DNA from: Xestospongia bergquistia | Lineage: Eukaryota; Porifera; Demospongiae; Haplosclerida; Petrosiidae | Reading direction: 5' to 3' | Assembly (NCBI GenBank): GCA_963965975.1 | Contig: OZ014418.1 | Coordinates: forward strand, 3,918,775 to 3,982,774 | DNA: 64,000 nucleotides | Part shown: piece by piece, positions 1 through 10,120 of the stretch | Position numbering within the stretch: the stretch's first letter is position 1 | How the letters are laid out: each line of letters opens with the position of its first letter | Notes under the pieces: generated by a model | Told to the model about the DNA's origin: nothing | What the model saw: the letters and a program-made list of their open reading frames with translations, nothing else | The model's database searches: none | Position numbers and translations under genes: made by a program

Positions 1-199
1 ATTTGTTCAAGTGCATGTCATGCGAACACACAATTTTTTCTCTCGTTTTCGGGAAGATGCTGGTTCAGAATTCATTGCATTGCGATTGCGTCACCATTGG
101 ACAACGGTTGAGCTTATGTTTCACTGCGTACACACGACGCACAATAAAATTGAGGATGTTCTGTATAATGGGCAATACTGTCCCACCTACAATGACAGC

Positions 200-415
200 A
201 TGGCCTTTGATGATGAACTAGGGATTATCTTGTTGCTGTATGCTCGAAGAAGAAGGCTCAGAAGAAGGAAAAGGAGTGTTTGGGTACGTGATATTTATCA
301 AAGAAGAAGGCAGCAAGGGGAATACTGCAATCTTTTGCAAGAAATGAGACTCAGTTACCCTGAGAGTCACTTCAGATACCTCAGAATGTCAAAAGAGAGG
401 TTTCATCTCTTCTAA
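200..415 (+). pseudogene. PIF/Harbinger transposase, N-terminal fragment
   Basis: The likely start is the ATG at 200, although the frame is open upstream to about 11. The peptide has an Arg-rich stretch, then a W-V-x-D-I-Y segment followed by a G-E-Y-x-x-L-L motif, and ends in R-Y-L-R-M-S-K-E-R-F. This matches the N-terminal region that precedes the DDE nuclease in HARBI1-like transposases, where 'F-R-M-S-x-x-x-F' is typical. The frame stops at 415 just before a possible donor (GTAAGT at 426), and no DDE nuclease domain follows before the opposing MADF gene. So this is a 3'-truncated transposase. In this superfamily the nuclease cuts DNA and needs the MADF/Myb-like partner for DNA binding; a remnant of such a partner lies at 806-1741. 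The family call is from motif memory. Confidence 0.6.
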
Positions 416-427
416 CAACAGGTTTGT

Positions 428-720
428 AAGTATACATAAATATTAAGATAGACTATGATTGAATTCTAAGGTTGGTCCTTCTTTATTACATTGACAATGT
501 AACTCCATCTTCACGTCCAGAAGTGTGTCCTTTTGAGAGACTGGCTTTAATTCTCAGATATTTAGCATTAGTAATTAAAAGTACACATAGACACTAAGAT
601 AAACTATGATTGAATTCTGAAGTTTGCCCTTCTATCACATCGACAATACAACTCATCTTCACGGTGTGACCTTTTGAGAGACTGGCTTTAACTCTCAGAT
701 ATTTAGGATTAGTAATTAAA
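428..720. repeat. Tandem duplication, two ~150-bp copies
   Basis: Positions 428-577 and 578-720 are near copies. Both contain 'actatgattgaattct' and later 'gagagactggcttta', in the same order, and end in 'gtaattaaa'. They differ by scattered substitutions and small indels. The repeat lies between the two PIF/Harbinger gene remnants and has no coding content I can recognise. Confidence 0.85.
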
Positions 721-805
721 GATTGTTCATAGAATTATAATGATAATTTTGTTGACTGTGTTAATCTGGAAATTCTATATTCAACAAAACTTGTTATACT
801 TGCAG

Positions 806-1741
806 CTTGCACATTGCTTTTTGTGTATTGGAGATACGATGCAACGTTGCCGCTACTTGACAGCCAAATAACTCATCCTCATCCTCCTTGACAGCTTGCT
901 TCCTTAATGTTTCAATATCCTTTAAACTTTCTATTATAGCAACATCCACATCTAACTTTTTGCATTTCTTTGCGGGTGGTTAGGAGATAGCTTGGGAAGG
1001 TGAATCTTGTGGTATTGACTGTGGGTTTGATGGATTAGAAGACACAGAAGAACTAGAGATAGACTGGGAGCTGAATAGTCAGAAAGTTGATATGAAAAAA
1101 TTAAAAAGCTTTAGGTACTTTATTACTCACTTTCCTTGTGTGATCTCAAACCATCAACAGTTGTTGCTTCATTTTCAGTATTATTCCCAACAGTAGCTGG
1201 ATCTGGCTTTTTTCCCCCAGTAACATTACTGACAGTTCTATCACAAAAGCAAATCAAACCCATATAGAATAAACTCACTGTCGATGGTGTTACAGACTTA
1301 CAGTACAACATCTTGAAGAAATAACACTGACTCAAATAAACCCCAACTCGGCTTATATGGAGGACCAGCTGTACCAGTTGGCTTTTTTATCTTCTTAAAC
1401 TCCCTTACAAATCTATCTCTTATACAATCTTGTCAGGATTCTTCATCATCACTCCCAGTTAACTTGTCAAATTTAGCGTTTCAATTTTAAAAAATCATTC
1501 AAGTTAACCTTCTTAGCACCTCTCTCCATGAATTTTCTTTGGCTTTGACGTCTTTATAGTGCTTGGAGCTTGTTTGCCACAAACAAGAATAGGATCTAAC
1601 AGCTTCAATAAGTTTTTCATCAGACATATTAGTGATCATGTGTGCAGGTTTAAACAGGTGATTGCTTATATCTGAAGGCTCCAGCCACTGGCATATCCAT
1701 GGGCGGGCCAGTGTGTGTCTGGGCCAAACCAACCAGCTCAA
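806..1741 (-). pseudogene. MADF/BESS protein of a PIF/Harbinger element
   Basis: Reading the minus strand, an N-terminal exon (about 1741-1515; likely start M-S-D-E-K-L near 1628) gives a MADF (Myb/SANT-like) helix set with L-I-E-A-V-R and W-R-E-V-L-R-R-L. A second exon (about 1460-1310) continues with R-D-R-F-V-R-E-F-K-K-I and a W-x-L-F-E-S-x-L-F-L block, then a GTAAGT donor. A spacer exon follows (about 1236-1136). The last exon (about 985-806) ends in a BESS-like helix with D-E-D-E-L-F-G and L-H-R-I-S. MADF-BESS proteins bind DNA and recruit the Harbinger transposase to element ends. An in-frame TGA lies in the second exon (E-S-stop-Q-D), and the first junction does not splice cleanly in frame, so I call it decayed. 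It is tail-to-tail with the transposase fragment at 200-415. Target-site duplications and terminal repeats were not identified. Confidence 0.65.
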
Positions 1742-2989
1742 AATTTATTTTTAATAATTTTTAGGTAGTGAATAATTTTTTAAAACTTACTATTTGTGAT
1801 TTCTTCATATTGAACATCAAATTAGTACTAGAGAAGTTCAAGAACAGTGACAAGAACAGAAGTATCACTTCATTCTATAATTATAAGCGAACTTTGACCA
1901 TTAACTCTAGCTCTGTTCTTAGCTTAATTATTATAACCATGGTTTAATTTTACCCCGCCCCTCATGAAATAATTAACACAGAAATTTTTCACAGCGCGCT
2001 TCACGTGTCCAATTGTGCCCATCCTATACTGTAGCTCTAGATACACCCCTGCTCCCAGCTTGACACAATAATAGAACTTGGCTCTATTCTTGCGTATCAT
2101 TGTGTTTCAAGATTTGCGTTACATTTTATTGTTCACAAATTTCTCACGCAAACGTAACAAAAATGAATGCAACTATACATAATGACCTTGCGTTCATATT
2201 GTGAACAAGGCTTAAGAGAATGAGACTATGGTCACACATAAAGGAAGTTGTTGCGAGTGTTTAAGACTCTTTGAAAAACTCAACAGGTGTAAACAGACAC
2301 AAGATCTCTGAAATGACCACTGTTAGTTGATGATTTTGATGGTGAAACTACCTCTACTACATCTATCAGGCATTCTCAGTCTTCCTTCTTTGTTAAAACG
2401 TTTTTACAGAACCTTGGTGGCTTTATAGCTGCCTTAAATCACAAAAGAGTTTATTATTTTAATAATAGTAATTGCTATAATAGAACATCTGTTCATATAA
2501 TCATATAACTAGAACTGTAATTTAGAATTTTCACATGACAGATGGCTGACTTCTCAAGGTGAAAATTGTTATTTATTAAATCCTAGAAGGTGTGCAATTT
2601 GAAGTATGTCAAAGGTATGCCATTGATAATGTATGGAGTTTTATAGTTTGCTACTTTCTCATGGCACTAGAGCCAAATTTTATACATAAAATGCACGTTT
2701 GCAGGCTGAAGTTATTCACATATCTGGGTGGCTCTTCTCAACTCAGACAGAGTATAGCCAAATTTGTTCATTGTGTAGAGATTTAGTGGAAGCAAAGAGT
2801 GACAAACTTGTTCAGTGCTGTTGGGATACAAAACCACATGAACACATTTTTTTCATCATATGTAGCTTCAACAGACAAAAGTTGCTCATTTTTAAGAGAT
2901 ATATTTGGCCTTCTTAGCTGCTTTAGAGCAGTAGAAAAGTTTCTATCAGTACTACAAGTAGCCATCACAAATAGTCTGACATTGCAGTG
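1742..2989. other. Non-coding AT-rich stretch
   Basis: I see no gene here that I can support. Short open frames occur, one of which (minus strand, about 2780-3000) faintly resembles a hAT C-terminal dimerisation segment but too weakly to call. Confidence 0.5.
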
Positions 2990-3170
2990 TCGTAGTGCAT
3001 TTGGTCCCCCACCCAAAATTTGTTCCCCAGCACATACTACTAGTGCAAAATGTCCCCCGGGAGTGTAGTATGTCCCCATAGGAGGTCTGGCACTAGTGCA
3101 GATTGTAACCTCTTGGTACAAAGTGTCTCTTTAGGGAGACATCCTGTACTGGTATAACATGTTCCCCTAA
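2990..3170. repeat. CACTAGTGC-type degenerate repeat cluster, copy 1
   Basis: The stretch repeats C-rich phrases such as 'gtccccc' and 'tgttcccc' with ACTAGTGC cores (near 3039 and 3092; the second is the fuller CACTAGTGC) every 30-50 bp. CACTAGTG is a self-complementary 8-mer. Related but better preserved clusters lie at about 6665-6775, 26330-26425, 51150-51240 and 59135-59225. This copy is the most diverged and lies outside the Gypsy-B flanking module. Confidence 0.6.
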
Positions 3171-3309
3171 ATAGGCATTTGGTGCTGATTATTTACTCAA
3201 CAACAATGAATAAAAAATTCTATTAATGATTTGAAAAAGTCAATAAAGTATGCTCAACAAATAACTAATAGAAGATAATAAAACAACCTATGAACAACTG
3301 TTACAAATT

Positions 3310-4245
3310 TCTCTTTTCCCAAGCTTCTTTAGGAGTGTTCACACAAACATCCTGGTACCATTTATTACAAAAATTGCAACATATCATTCTACCACTCTCT
3401 GGTAGCCGGCAAACACAATAGATGATGTAAGTTATTTGACAGTTCATCTGAGCTTTTTTTGTTCTACCATGGAAGGAAATTTAGTAAGATATTTTCCTTC
3501 AATACAAGAAACTAGATGATGACAAAATGCATGTTGATTATGATGGGTGGAGGAAGAGTAGGAATTGGTCAGCATCAGAGAAACACTCACTAGACAATCT
3601 TCTGACCCTTTTCTTTGGCTTGATGGGTTGAGAAAGAAGAGGAATCGAGTGCAATGATTTTTTGAAATAAAATTTTAAACTAAAATTTTGATGATAAGTT
3701 TATATTACATTCATTGAAAACCAACGACATCTAAAATAAATTTACTACTATTGTACTTACCTGTACCCATTAAAGTTTATTTTTAATGTTCTGCCAGTTG
3801 ATGGATTTTTCAGTTTGTATACACCTTTTCCAACATGTTCTTCAACCATGTAGGGTCCAAGCCACCGTTTCACTAGTTTATTTCCTTTACACCCATCTTT
3901 AGCACTGTTGCATAGCAACGCTAAAGTTCCTCGTCTCAGTTTCTAATGAGAAATATACATGAAACTGGAAAGGACAAGAAATGAATAACACAACATTTAT
4001 ATTTTATTGCAGTACCCATTCCTGTAGTGCAAGTGAACTTACTTTTTTCTGATGATGTTTCTTACCATAATCTCTCTTTTGTCATGCTTGGGAGTCCGTA
4101 ATGATGGTATTAGCTTTAGAGAAGAGATTCTTTAATTTCAGTGTATCCATCAAAGTCATTTCTCTTGTTGCCATCACTCATACTATCCATGTCTTCAATG
4201 AAAATGAGCTCTTTCTCAATTGGGAAAATAGGTACCATTGGTAAT
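3310..4245 (-). pseudogene. Integrase C-terminal domain plus PHD finger, transposon remnant
   Basis: On the minus strand, from about 4245 to 4035, the frame contains P-I-F-P-I-E-K-E-L and then K-R-D-Y-G-K-K-H-H-Q-K-K, the end of a retroviral-type integrase core. It is followed by a GTAAGT donor. The next exon (about 3955-3765) gives a chromo/SH3-like tail with W-L-G-P-Y-M-V and K-N-P-S-T-G-R-T-L-K, again followed by a GTAAGT-like donor. A third piece (about 3440-3320) reads as a PHD finger: C-V-C, then M-I-C-C-N-F-C and W-Y-Q-D-V-C-V, with the usual Cys spacing but Gln where the His of W-Y-H is expected. Integrase plus PHD is known in Ginger-like DNA transposons of invertebrates. The catalytic DDE part is missing: at 4245 the sequence joins the recurring 5' module. 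Confidence 0.55.
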
Positions 4246-4428
4246 GAAGAAAGTCATAAAAGGAGTCATAACTGTCTTCATCGGTAGCCATCTCTCTTTC
4301 TAGTAGCTAGATCTAGATCTCGATCTTAAAAGTGTGAACATGTTTTTAGTTGAGATTTATACTTAAGCCTTAACTGCAAAGAATTTACATGAATCATAAA
4401 GTTCATACCTGGTTGGTAACTCAGTAGT
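4246..4428 (-). repeat. Recurring 5' module, copy 1 (left piece)
   Basis: A minus-strand ATG at 4291 starts M-A-T-D-E-D-S-Y, with an upstream leader that matches copies at 26583 (+), 50975 (-) and 58958 (-). The coding match is lost at about 4245, where an integrase remnant begins. The upstream leader is interrupted at 4429 by hAT-1 and resumes at about 6635, as the uninterrupted copies show. Confidence 0.75.
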
Positions 4429-6634
4429 CATGGGCGGATTATTCCCCAATTTTGACCTATTATGCTATGCCTGGATTTTAGGACATAACTTCTATTATTC
4501 TCATTATTCTCAGTTGCTGAAAATTGTTTTATTTTATCAATTTTAATTATTATATTGTAATAACAAATTAGTTTCAATGTAAGCTAATAGTGACTTGTCT
4601 TGCCTATCTTTGAATGAGTGTTTTAAGAAAGAGAATGCTCTCTCTGATGATGCAGAGGTTGGCTGAATTAATAATATGTTACAAGCTGCTGCAGACCAAT
4701 AAGGTAACTCACTGGCATGTATTTGCTACCATTCCAATGGAGAAAAATGTGAAGATATCTTCAGCCTTTGCCAAATATACTGGAAGCTCATTATTCTTCA
4801 GGACTGATATTGAAGACTGTAGGAATGGAATTATTGATAAACAGTCAATTGATGATGCTGACGGATTTATTTCTCTAACTTTGTGAGGGTAAAACAACCT
4901 TGCAGCCTTGAAAGTTTGTAGAGCTTCTTTTAGAGTGCTTGAAAAAGTATCAATAAGATATTGGTATCCAGGTTTCACACAAGAAAGAGCATAAGATTTC
5001 AGCTGTTGTTCAGCTCCACCCACTATCTGTTTGTGCAATCTGCCTAGAAATAGCATCAACATTGGAAATGTGTTGTATTTTAAATGATTTGAGGATTGAG
5101 TTCACTAATTCATATGTCTAGCACCATAGATCCATCACTTTCAAGTTTGTATGTGACTTTTACCATACATTCACCTGCATCAATAACTGCTGCTAACTCT
5201 AATAGTAACAGTCTTTGCTTAACTGGGTCAGAAAGAATAGATAGTAATTTTGATTGAGAAGCTGGTGAGATATCACTATGTGAAGAAACAAATGTTTGTA
5301 CATCACCTAACTTGACCATTACATCTTTCATTACTTCAAAATGTACTCCACCAACAAGTAGGACTATAGGTAGGTGCACCGGAGCCACACTGCAGCCACA
5401 CTGCTCTTTCCAGCATAAACAAACTTTTACATTATGGGCAAAAAGAGAATCCCAAAGATTGGTAAATTCATGGAATTTGAAAGTGTTCACCAGTGATATT
5501 GATAGTGTGCACAATGCAACCAATATCCACCAAGTTTGGATATACAATTTTCCAGGTCCTTAATGCCACATTGTTGACAGAGCACCTGTCCCTCGTGGCT
5601 GCAATGAGTCGAGATAATGATATGCTATAACTAACAGACAGTGTGTCAATTAATTCTCAAGCTATTTCTTCTCCTGTCATACTTTTAGCAATCATTTTTA
5701 CTTGAACTAGATGTTGTTACTTCCAATTATTATCCATGAAACAAAGGACAACAACCAATGCTTCTCCAAGTCTAGTAGTACCATCAAAACAAACAGACAC
5801 ATTTTTACTCTCAATTTGTTCTTTCAACTTAACCTCAACAATGAATGGAATCAAATTTGCCATATGACTTCTATCAGTCAGCCTTAACACATTTTCTTCT
5901 AGCATTTCTCGAAAACAAGATATTTTATTGATAGGAATACCTGCTAGTAAAAAGGCTTTCATTACCTTTATTCAATAAACCTGCTGGTCTACAGGTAGCG
6001 ATTCCCCCTCAGTATGATTCTGCTTGTTATGAGCGTGAAGTGCAGTAGCAATCTCTACTTCTGAACTTGATCTTTTGTTCAGTTTCTCTTTTCCTTCTCC
6101 ATGCTTAGTTGATTGAATGTGTCTCATCAAAACTGATGACTTCAGACTCAACTCTTCCCTGCAGGTTCTACAAAACAATTTTCCATTACAACCAACGATC
6201 AAGTACTCATTTGTGTGTTGTTTGACACGTTGAGCAGCTGTTACAGACTTTGGATCCGATTTACTTCGATTGCAACTACGTCTTTTTCCTTTTGGAGGGT
6301 TGCAACATATTGATCTTTTTTTTTAAAAAATCAGATAGTCTCGGAGAACATAATGAATTTAAAATAGATCATTGACTTACACCACTTCCTCGGTTACTCA
6401 TAGTTGTGCTACTTGATTCATAACTACTAGTTCCAAGTTCCACTGATTCAATTTCTTCAATCTCACTAGAGGAATCATCAGATTCATCAAGTTCATCATG
6501 CCTAGAGCTTTCCATTATTTAATTGCCAAAGGGGTGTGTCATTTAATTTTTGTTTAACGTATTATTCTCGAATAATTCTTAATTTCCATACTTCCCTATT
6601 ATTCCCAAAATTATTCTGGCATAATCCACCCATG
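4429..6634 (-). mobile_element. hAT-1 DNA transposon
   Basis: The element runs between imperfect terminal inverted repeats: CATGGGCGGATTATTCC at 4429-4445 and the reverse complement of CATGGGTGGATTATGCC at 6618-6634. It sits inside the recurring module. The paralogous sites near 51110 and 59100 read 'aactcagttactacttttatt' in one piece, while here the left flank is 'aactcagtag' and the right flank '(a)tcagttagtac', so the duplicated target is roughly an 8-mer around ctcagtta with changes. The exact ends are uncertain by a few bases. Its single gene, on the minus strand, is broken. Confidence 0.8.
4570..6515 (-). pseudogene. hAT-1 transposase, decayed
   Basis: The start is probably the ATG at 6515, opening a Ser/Glu/Asp-rich exon that ends at a GTGTAAGT donor (6381). 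The second exon (from about 6314) carries a BED/CGGBP1-like zinc motif, C-R-T-C ... H-x4-H, in which the two His come from 'R-H-I-Q-S-T-K-H'. A block with K-A-F-L-L-A-G-I-P-I follows, then F-D-G-T-T-R-L-G-E-A (catalytic Asp region of hAT enzymes). The C-terminus (about 4660-4570) shows Q-P-T-S-A-S-S-E-R-A-F-S, the classic hAT dimerisation motif. Damage: an in-frame TGA at about 5969-5971, a stop after N-N-W-K near 5717, further stops and at least one frameshift before 5547. The protein would have excised and inserted the element in the nucleus. It is now non-functional, but its ends could still be mobilised in trans. Confidence 0.8.
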
Positions 6635-7017
6635 TATATAAATCAGTTAGTACTTTTTATTGATACATCGATGGGGAGACACTCCACACTAACTGGGACA
6701 ATTAGCACTAGTCCAGAATGTTCAGTGAGGCATTCCACACTAGTGCAAATTGTCCGGGGGGGACAGTCTGCACTACAACAGCAATAAAACCAAAATTTGA
6801 CGTCGTAGTTGACAGAGTATACTAGAGTATAGTATTTTCCAAGAAATCTGTGGAAATTAAACGCATGTGCCAACAGTAGTTACCACATGTTATTTTCTTT
6901 TGAAAACACCTCAGTATGAGGCTAACTGTAGTCTATGCCACAACAGTACTTGGACTGTGGTCTACAAATATTGTTATAAATGTAGAGGGAAAAGATGGAG
7001 AAGATTGAGCACCAAAC
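6635..7017 (-). repeat. Recurring module, copy 1 (right piece) with CACTAGTGC repeats
   Basis: This continues the module split by hAT-1. It holds 'gggagacactccacactaactgggaca' type phrases, the core GCACTAGTCC and CACACTAGTGC (about 6710-6745), a G-run, and then 'agtattttccaagaaatctg' and 'ttgagcaccaaac' directly before the Gypsy-B1 LTR. The same order occurs at 26199-26460 (reversed), 51130-51373 and 59110-59356. Confidence 0.8.
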
Positions 7018-7215
7018 TCTAGAATAATTGTAAAACTTGTGTATGATCTATATTTAGTTTGTATCTATATTTAATCATGTATATTCTATATTTAGTATAT
7101 CGTTACTGAGCATGCTCAACAGAACAAACCATTTGAAACGTTTCTCTCATTCCTGATTTTTGTTAGTCATTTTGGGCTCAAATAAAGAACTCTTTTGAGA
7201 TAGTATAATTGTGCA
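7018..7215 (+). repeat. Gypsy-B1 5' LTR
   Basis: It begins TCTAGAATAATTG (the canonical TG start mutated to TC) and ends TTGTGCA. It contains 'gagcatgctcaacagaaca' and an AATAAA polyadenylation signal (about 7181), as expected for a promoter/terminator LTR. Related LTRs: 13297-13477, 25998-26198, 51374-51570, 59357-59555. Confidence 0.9.
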
Positions 7216-7236
7216 TGGTGTTGCTGTAACAGCATC

Positions 7237-8035
7237 ATGGCTAGTTATTGTCTTCAAACCCCACCACCCTTTGTGTTCATGTGCCCAGACGAGTGGCCAA
7301 AATGGAAGCACTGCTTTCAGCAGTTAAGATTGCCTTCAGGACTTAACACAGAGGGAAATGCCAAGCAAGTTAGCATTCACCTGTATTGCATGGAAGAAGA
7401 TGCTGAAGATACCTTGTCCTCGATGAAACCCACGGAGGACAAACATACTGACTATGATCAAGTCCTCGAGAAATTTGATACTTTCTTTAAAGTGAGGAAA
7501 AATCTAATTTTTGAACGTGCTCACTTTAACAAATGCATCCAGCAAGACGATGAATCTGTAGAACAGTTTATAACTGGTCTTTACAGCCTTGCAGATAATT
7601 GTGACTTTGGAGACCTGACGAAGGCTATGATCAGAGATCATATTGTCATAGGAGCTCATGATTGCACATTATTGGCTTGATTACAAATGGATGCAGACTT
7701 TACCCTCGAGAAGGCCAAGCGAATGATCCGTCAGTGTGAAGCTATCCATGAACATCAAGAGATTCTTAATGGTAGTCCCAGTACTCAGACACTGCAAAGA
7801 GCATCAACACTTGTGAGACAGAAGGACCGTCATAAGAGTAGTTAGAAACACACTTCACAATATACCTACAGAAAACTAAAAGCTAACCGCGGTAAGTCAT
7901 TGAAAAATGTACTCGTTCTGGGACAAGTCATCTTCCAAGACACCATTGTCCAGCGAGAGATGCCACATGCCATTCATGTAACAGAAGAGGTCACTTTAGA
8001 TCACAATGTTTCTCAAAGACATTCTCCAAATCAGT
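7237..8035 (+). pseudogene. Gypsy-B1 gag
   Basis: The ATG at 7237 opens a 147-codon frame with W-P-K-W-K-H and F-F-K-V-R-K-N-L-I-F-E, typical capsid-like Gag of Gypsy elements related to the K02A2.6 group. The first stop is at 7678-7680. Beyond it, in shifting frames, come an Arg/Lys-rich linker and zinc knuckles: a CCHC box C-H-S-C-N-R-R-G-H-F-R-S-Q-C lies near 7965-8010. Gag would package element RNA. It is broken by the stop and at least one frameshift. Confidence 0.8.
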
Positions 8036-10120
8036 AGCTGATGTGATCATGCATATGTCAAAAGAGGAAAATGCGAGTGACACAATATATCTTGATGTAG
8101 TTAATTTACAGAACAGCTCAAGATCATTTTGGAGTACTATGATAGAAGTCAATGGTGAACCAATAGTGCTCAAACTAGACACTTGAGCAGAAGTAACAGT
8201 TATTTCAGACACTACATAAAGCAACTTGGCTCAGTCAAGTTAACAAAACCATCAAAAAAATTATGTGGAGCAGATCAAAGACCATTACAAGTATTAGATG
8301 AGGTTGAGTCTGCTCTCTTTTACAAGAAACAGTCATGTACACAGACAGTTAAGCATATGCCACATAATTTGCTTGGATTACCAGCAATTAAAGCACTGCA
8401 GGTGGTCACACTAGTAAATTAGATTGAAGTGTCCATTCCACACCAACAACCATCTGTGTTCTCAGGTCTGGATGCATTAGAAGATGCCTATGAGATAAAG
8501 TTGAAGCATGGAGCTCAACCTGTAGCCCTGTAAACGGCTAGAAATGTTCCACTCCCATTAATGAAGAAGGTTAAGAGAAGCTAACACATATGGAATCTCT
8601 TAGAGTCATTACAAAAGTGGACGAACCAACTGCATGGTGTTCAGGTATGGTAGCTGTTCCAAAGAAATAGGGACAAGTTCGAATGTACATTGATTTCTAT
8701 CATTGAATGAGAGGGAGGTCCATCTGTTGCCTACTGTTGACAAGACTCTAGCTCAACTCCACTGTGCCACAGTGTTCAGTAAGTTAGAAGCTAATTATGG
8801 TTTTTGGCAGATTCCTGTAGCCAATGACTCCAGTCATCCAACTATTGTACACCTTTTGGTAGATATTGTTTCAATAAGTTGCCCATTGGTATTAGTAATG
8901 CACCTGAACACTTTCAAAAATGTATGAGTAAGGTGTTATCAGGGCAAAATGGAGTCCTTTGCCATATTGATGATTTGATAGAAATAAGCAGGGCATGATA
9001 TCAGATTACATGCAGCTCTACAAAAAATACAAGATGCAAGCATAACCCTGAATATGGACAAATGTGAATTTCATAAGGACTCTCTTATTTTTCTCGGCCA
9101 TGCTGTTAATAAAAAATGGCATTTCACCTGATTCAGCTAAAGCATCAGCTATTGCGAAGATGAAGAAACCTCAGTGACAGAAGCTGTAATTTTACAATAA
9201 CAGAAGAATGCACAATGGAGACCAATTGCATATGCTTCTATGAGTGAAACAGAGCAAAGATAATCAGATTGAAAAAGAGTTGCTTGCCATTGTTTGGCCA
9301 TGTGATAAGTTTGCAAAATACATACTGGAAAAGCACATTCAGTTAGAGACTGATCCCAAACCCCTTGTACCACTCCTCAACAAGACTAATCTTGCCTACC
9401 TTCTGCCTTGTAGCTTTCGTTTTCCATTATGGCTTGCCAGACTCGACTATTTCATCTTTCCTGTTCCTGGCAAGTTACTCTACACAGCTGACAAGTTATT
9501 AAGTTTTCCTGTTGACCCCAGTAGTTCTAAGGACAAAAAAGAGGAGGTGATAACAGAGGTTCTTGTACAAACAATAGTTTCTCATCTCCTTTCTAATGAA
9601 GACAGCTTACACAAGTATTGTCTATCACAGCAAGCAGACCCAATATGTTGAGCTCACTATTCCAGACAATTTGTTGTTGTATCGTAATCGCATAGTGATT
9701 CCCAAAGATCTGCAAATGGAAACTCTGCACAAGACACCAAGATCACCAAGGTATTGTAAAATGCTGTCATCGAGTTACATCAGCTGTACAGTGGCCAGTT
9801 GTTTCAAAACAAATGGAAGAGTTGGTAAAAGCATGTTCTGTGTGCTTGAGGACCACTATCCCTCCTAAAGAGCCACTACTACAAACTCCACTTCCTGCAT
9901 ATTCATGGGAGAAGATAGCAGCAGATTTAAATTAAAGCAAAACATACCTCGTTGTAGCAAAACATACCTCGTTGTAGTGGACTATTATTCCAGACATCTA
10001 GAAGTTCAAAAGCTTAATGCTACTACTTCAGCTAGTGTAATCACATCGCTTAAAGATATATTTTCACACCATGGTATCCCTGCAGTGCTAGTCAGTGATA
10101 ATGGCCCACAATTTGATTCC
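8036..10120 (+). pseudogene. Gypsy-B1 pol (protease, RT, RNase H, integrase N-part)
   Basis: The protease region holds L-K-L-D-T followed by a TGA where the Gly of D-T-G belongs (about 8180), then A-E-V-T-V-I-S. RT traces include F-N-K-L-P-I-G and H-I-D-D (about 8870-8980), in several frames. RNase H appears as E-K-E-L-L-A-I-V-W (about 9270). The integrase core has V-V-V-D-Y-Y-S-R and V-S-D-N-G-P-Q-F (about 9960-10115), so two of the three acidic catalytic residues are present. A small tandem repeat ('gcaaaacatacctcgttgtag', near 9936-9976) sits in the integrase. The reading frame is lost by many stops. The integrase continues after hAT-2 at about 12660. Confidence 0.8.

Noticed and set aside
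2783..3121. Minus-strand frame with T-D-R-N-F-S-T-A-L-K, like a hAT dimerisation motif
   Set aside because: Only ~40 residues resemble the motif, no other hAT part adjoins, and part of the frame is made of the CACTAGTGC repeat cluster. Too weak to call.
6643..6873. Open frames on both strands across the CACTAGTGC cluster
   Set aside because: They arise from repeat sequence and are not shared as frames between the module copies.
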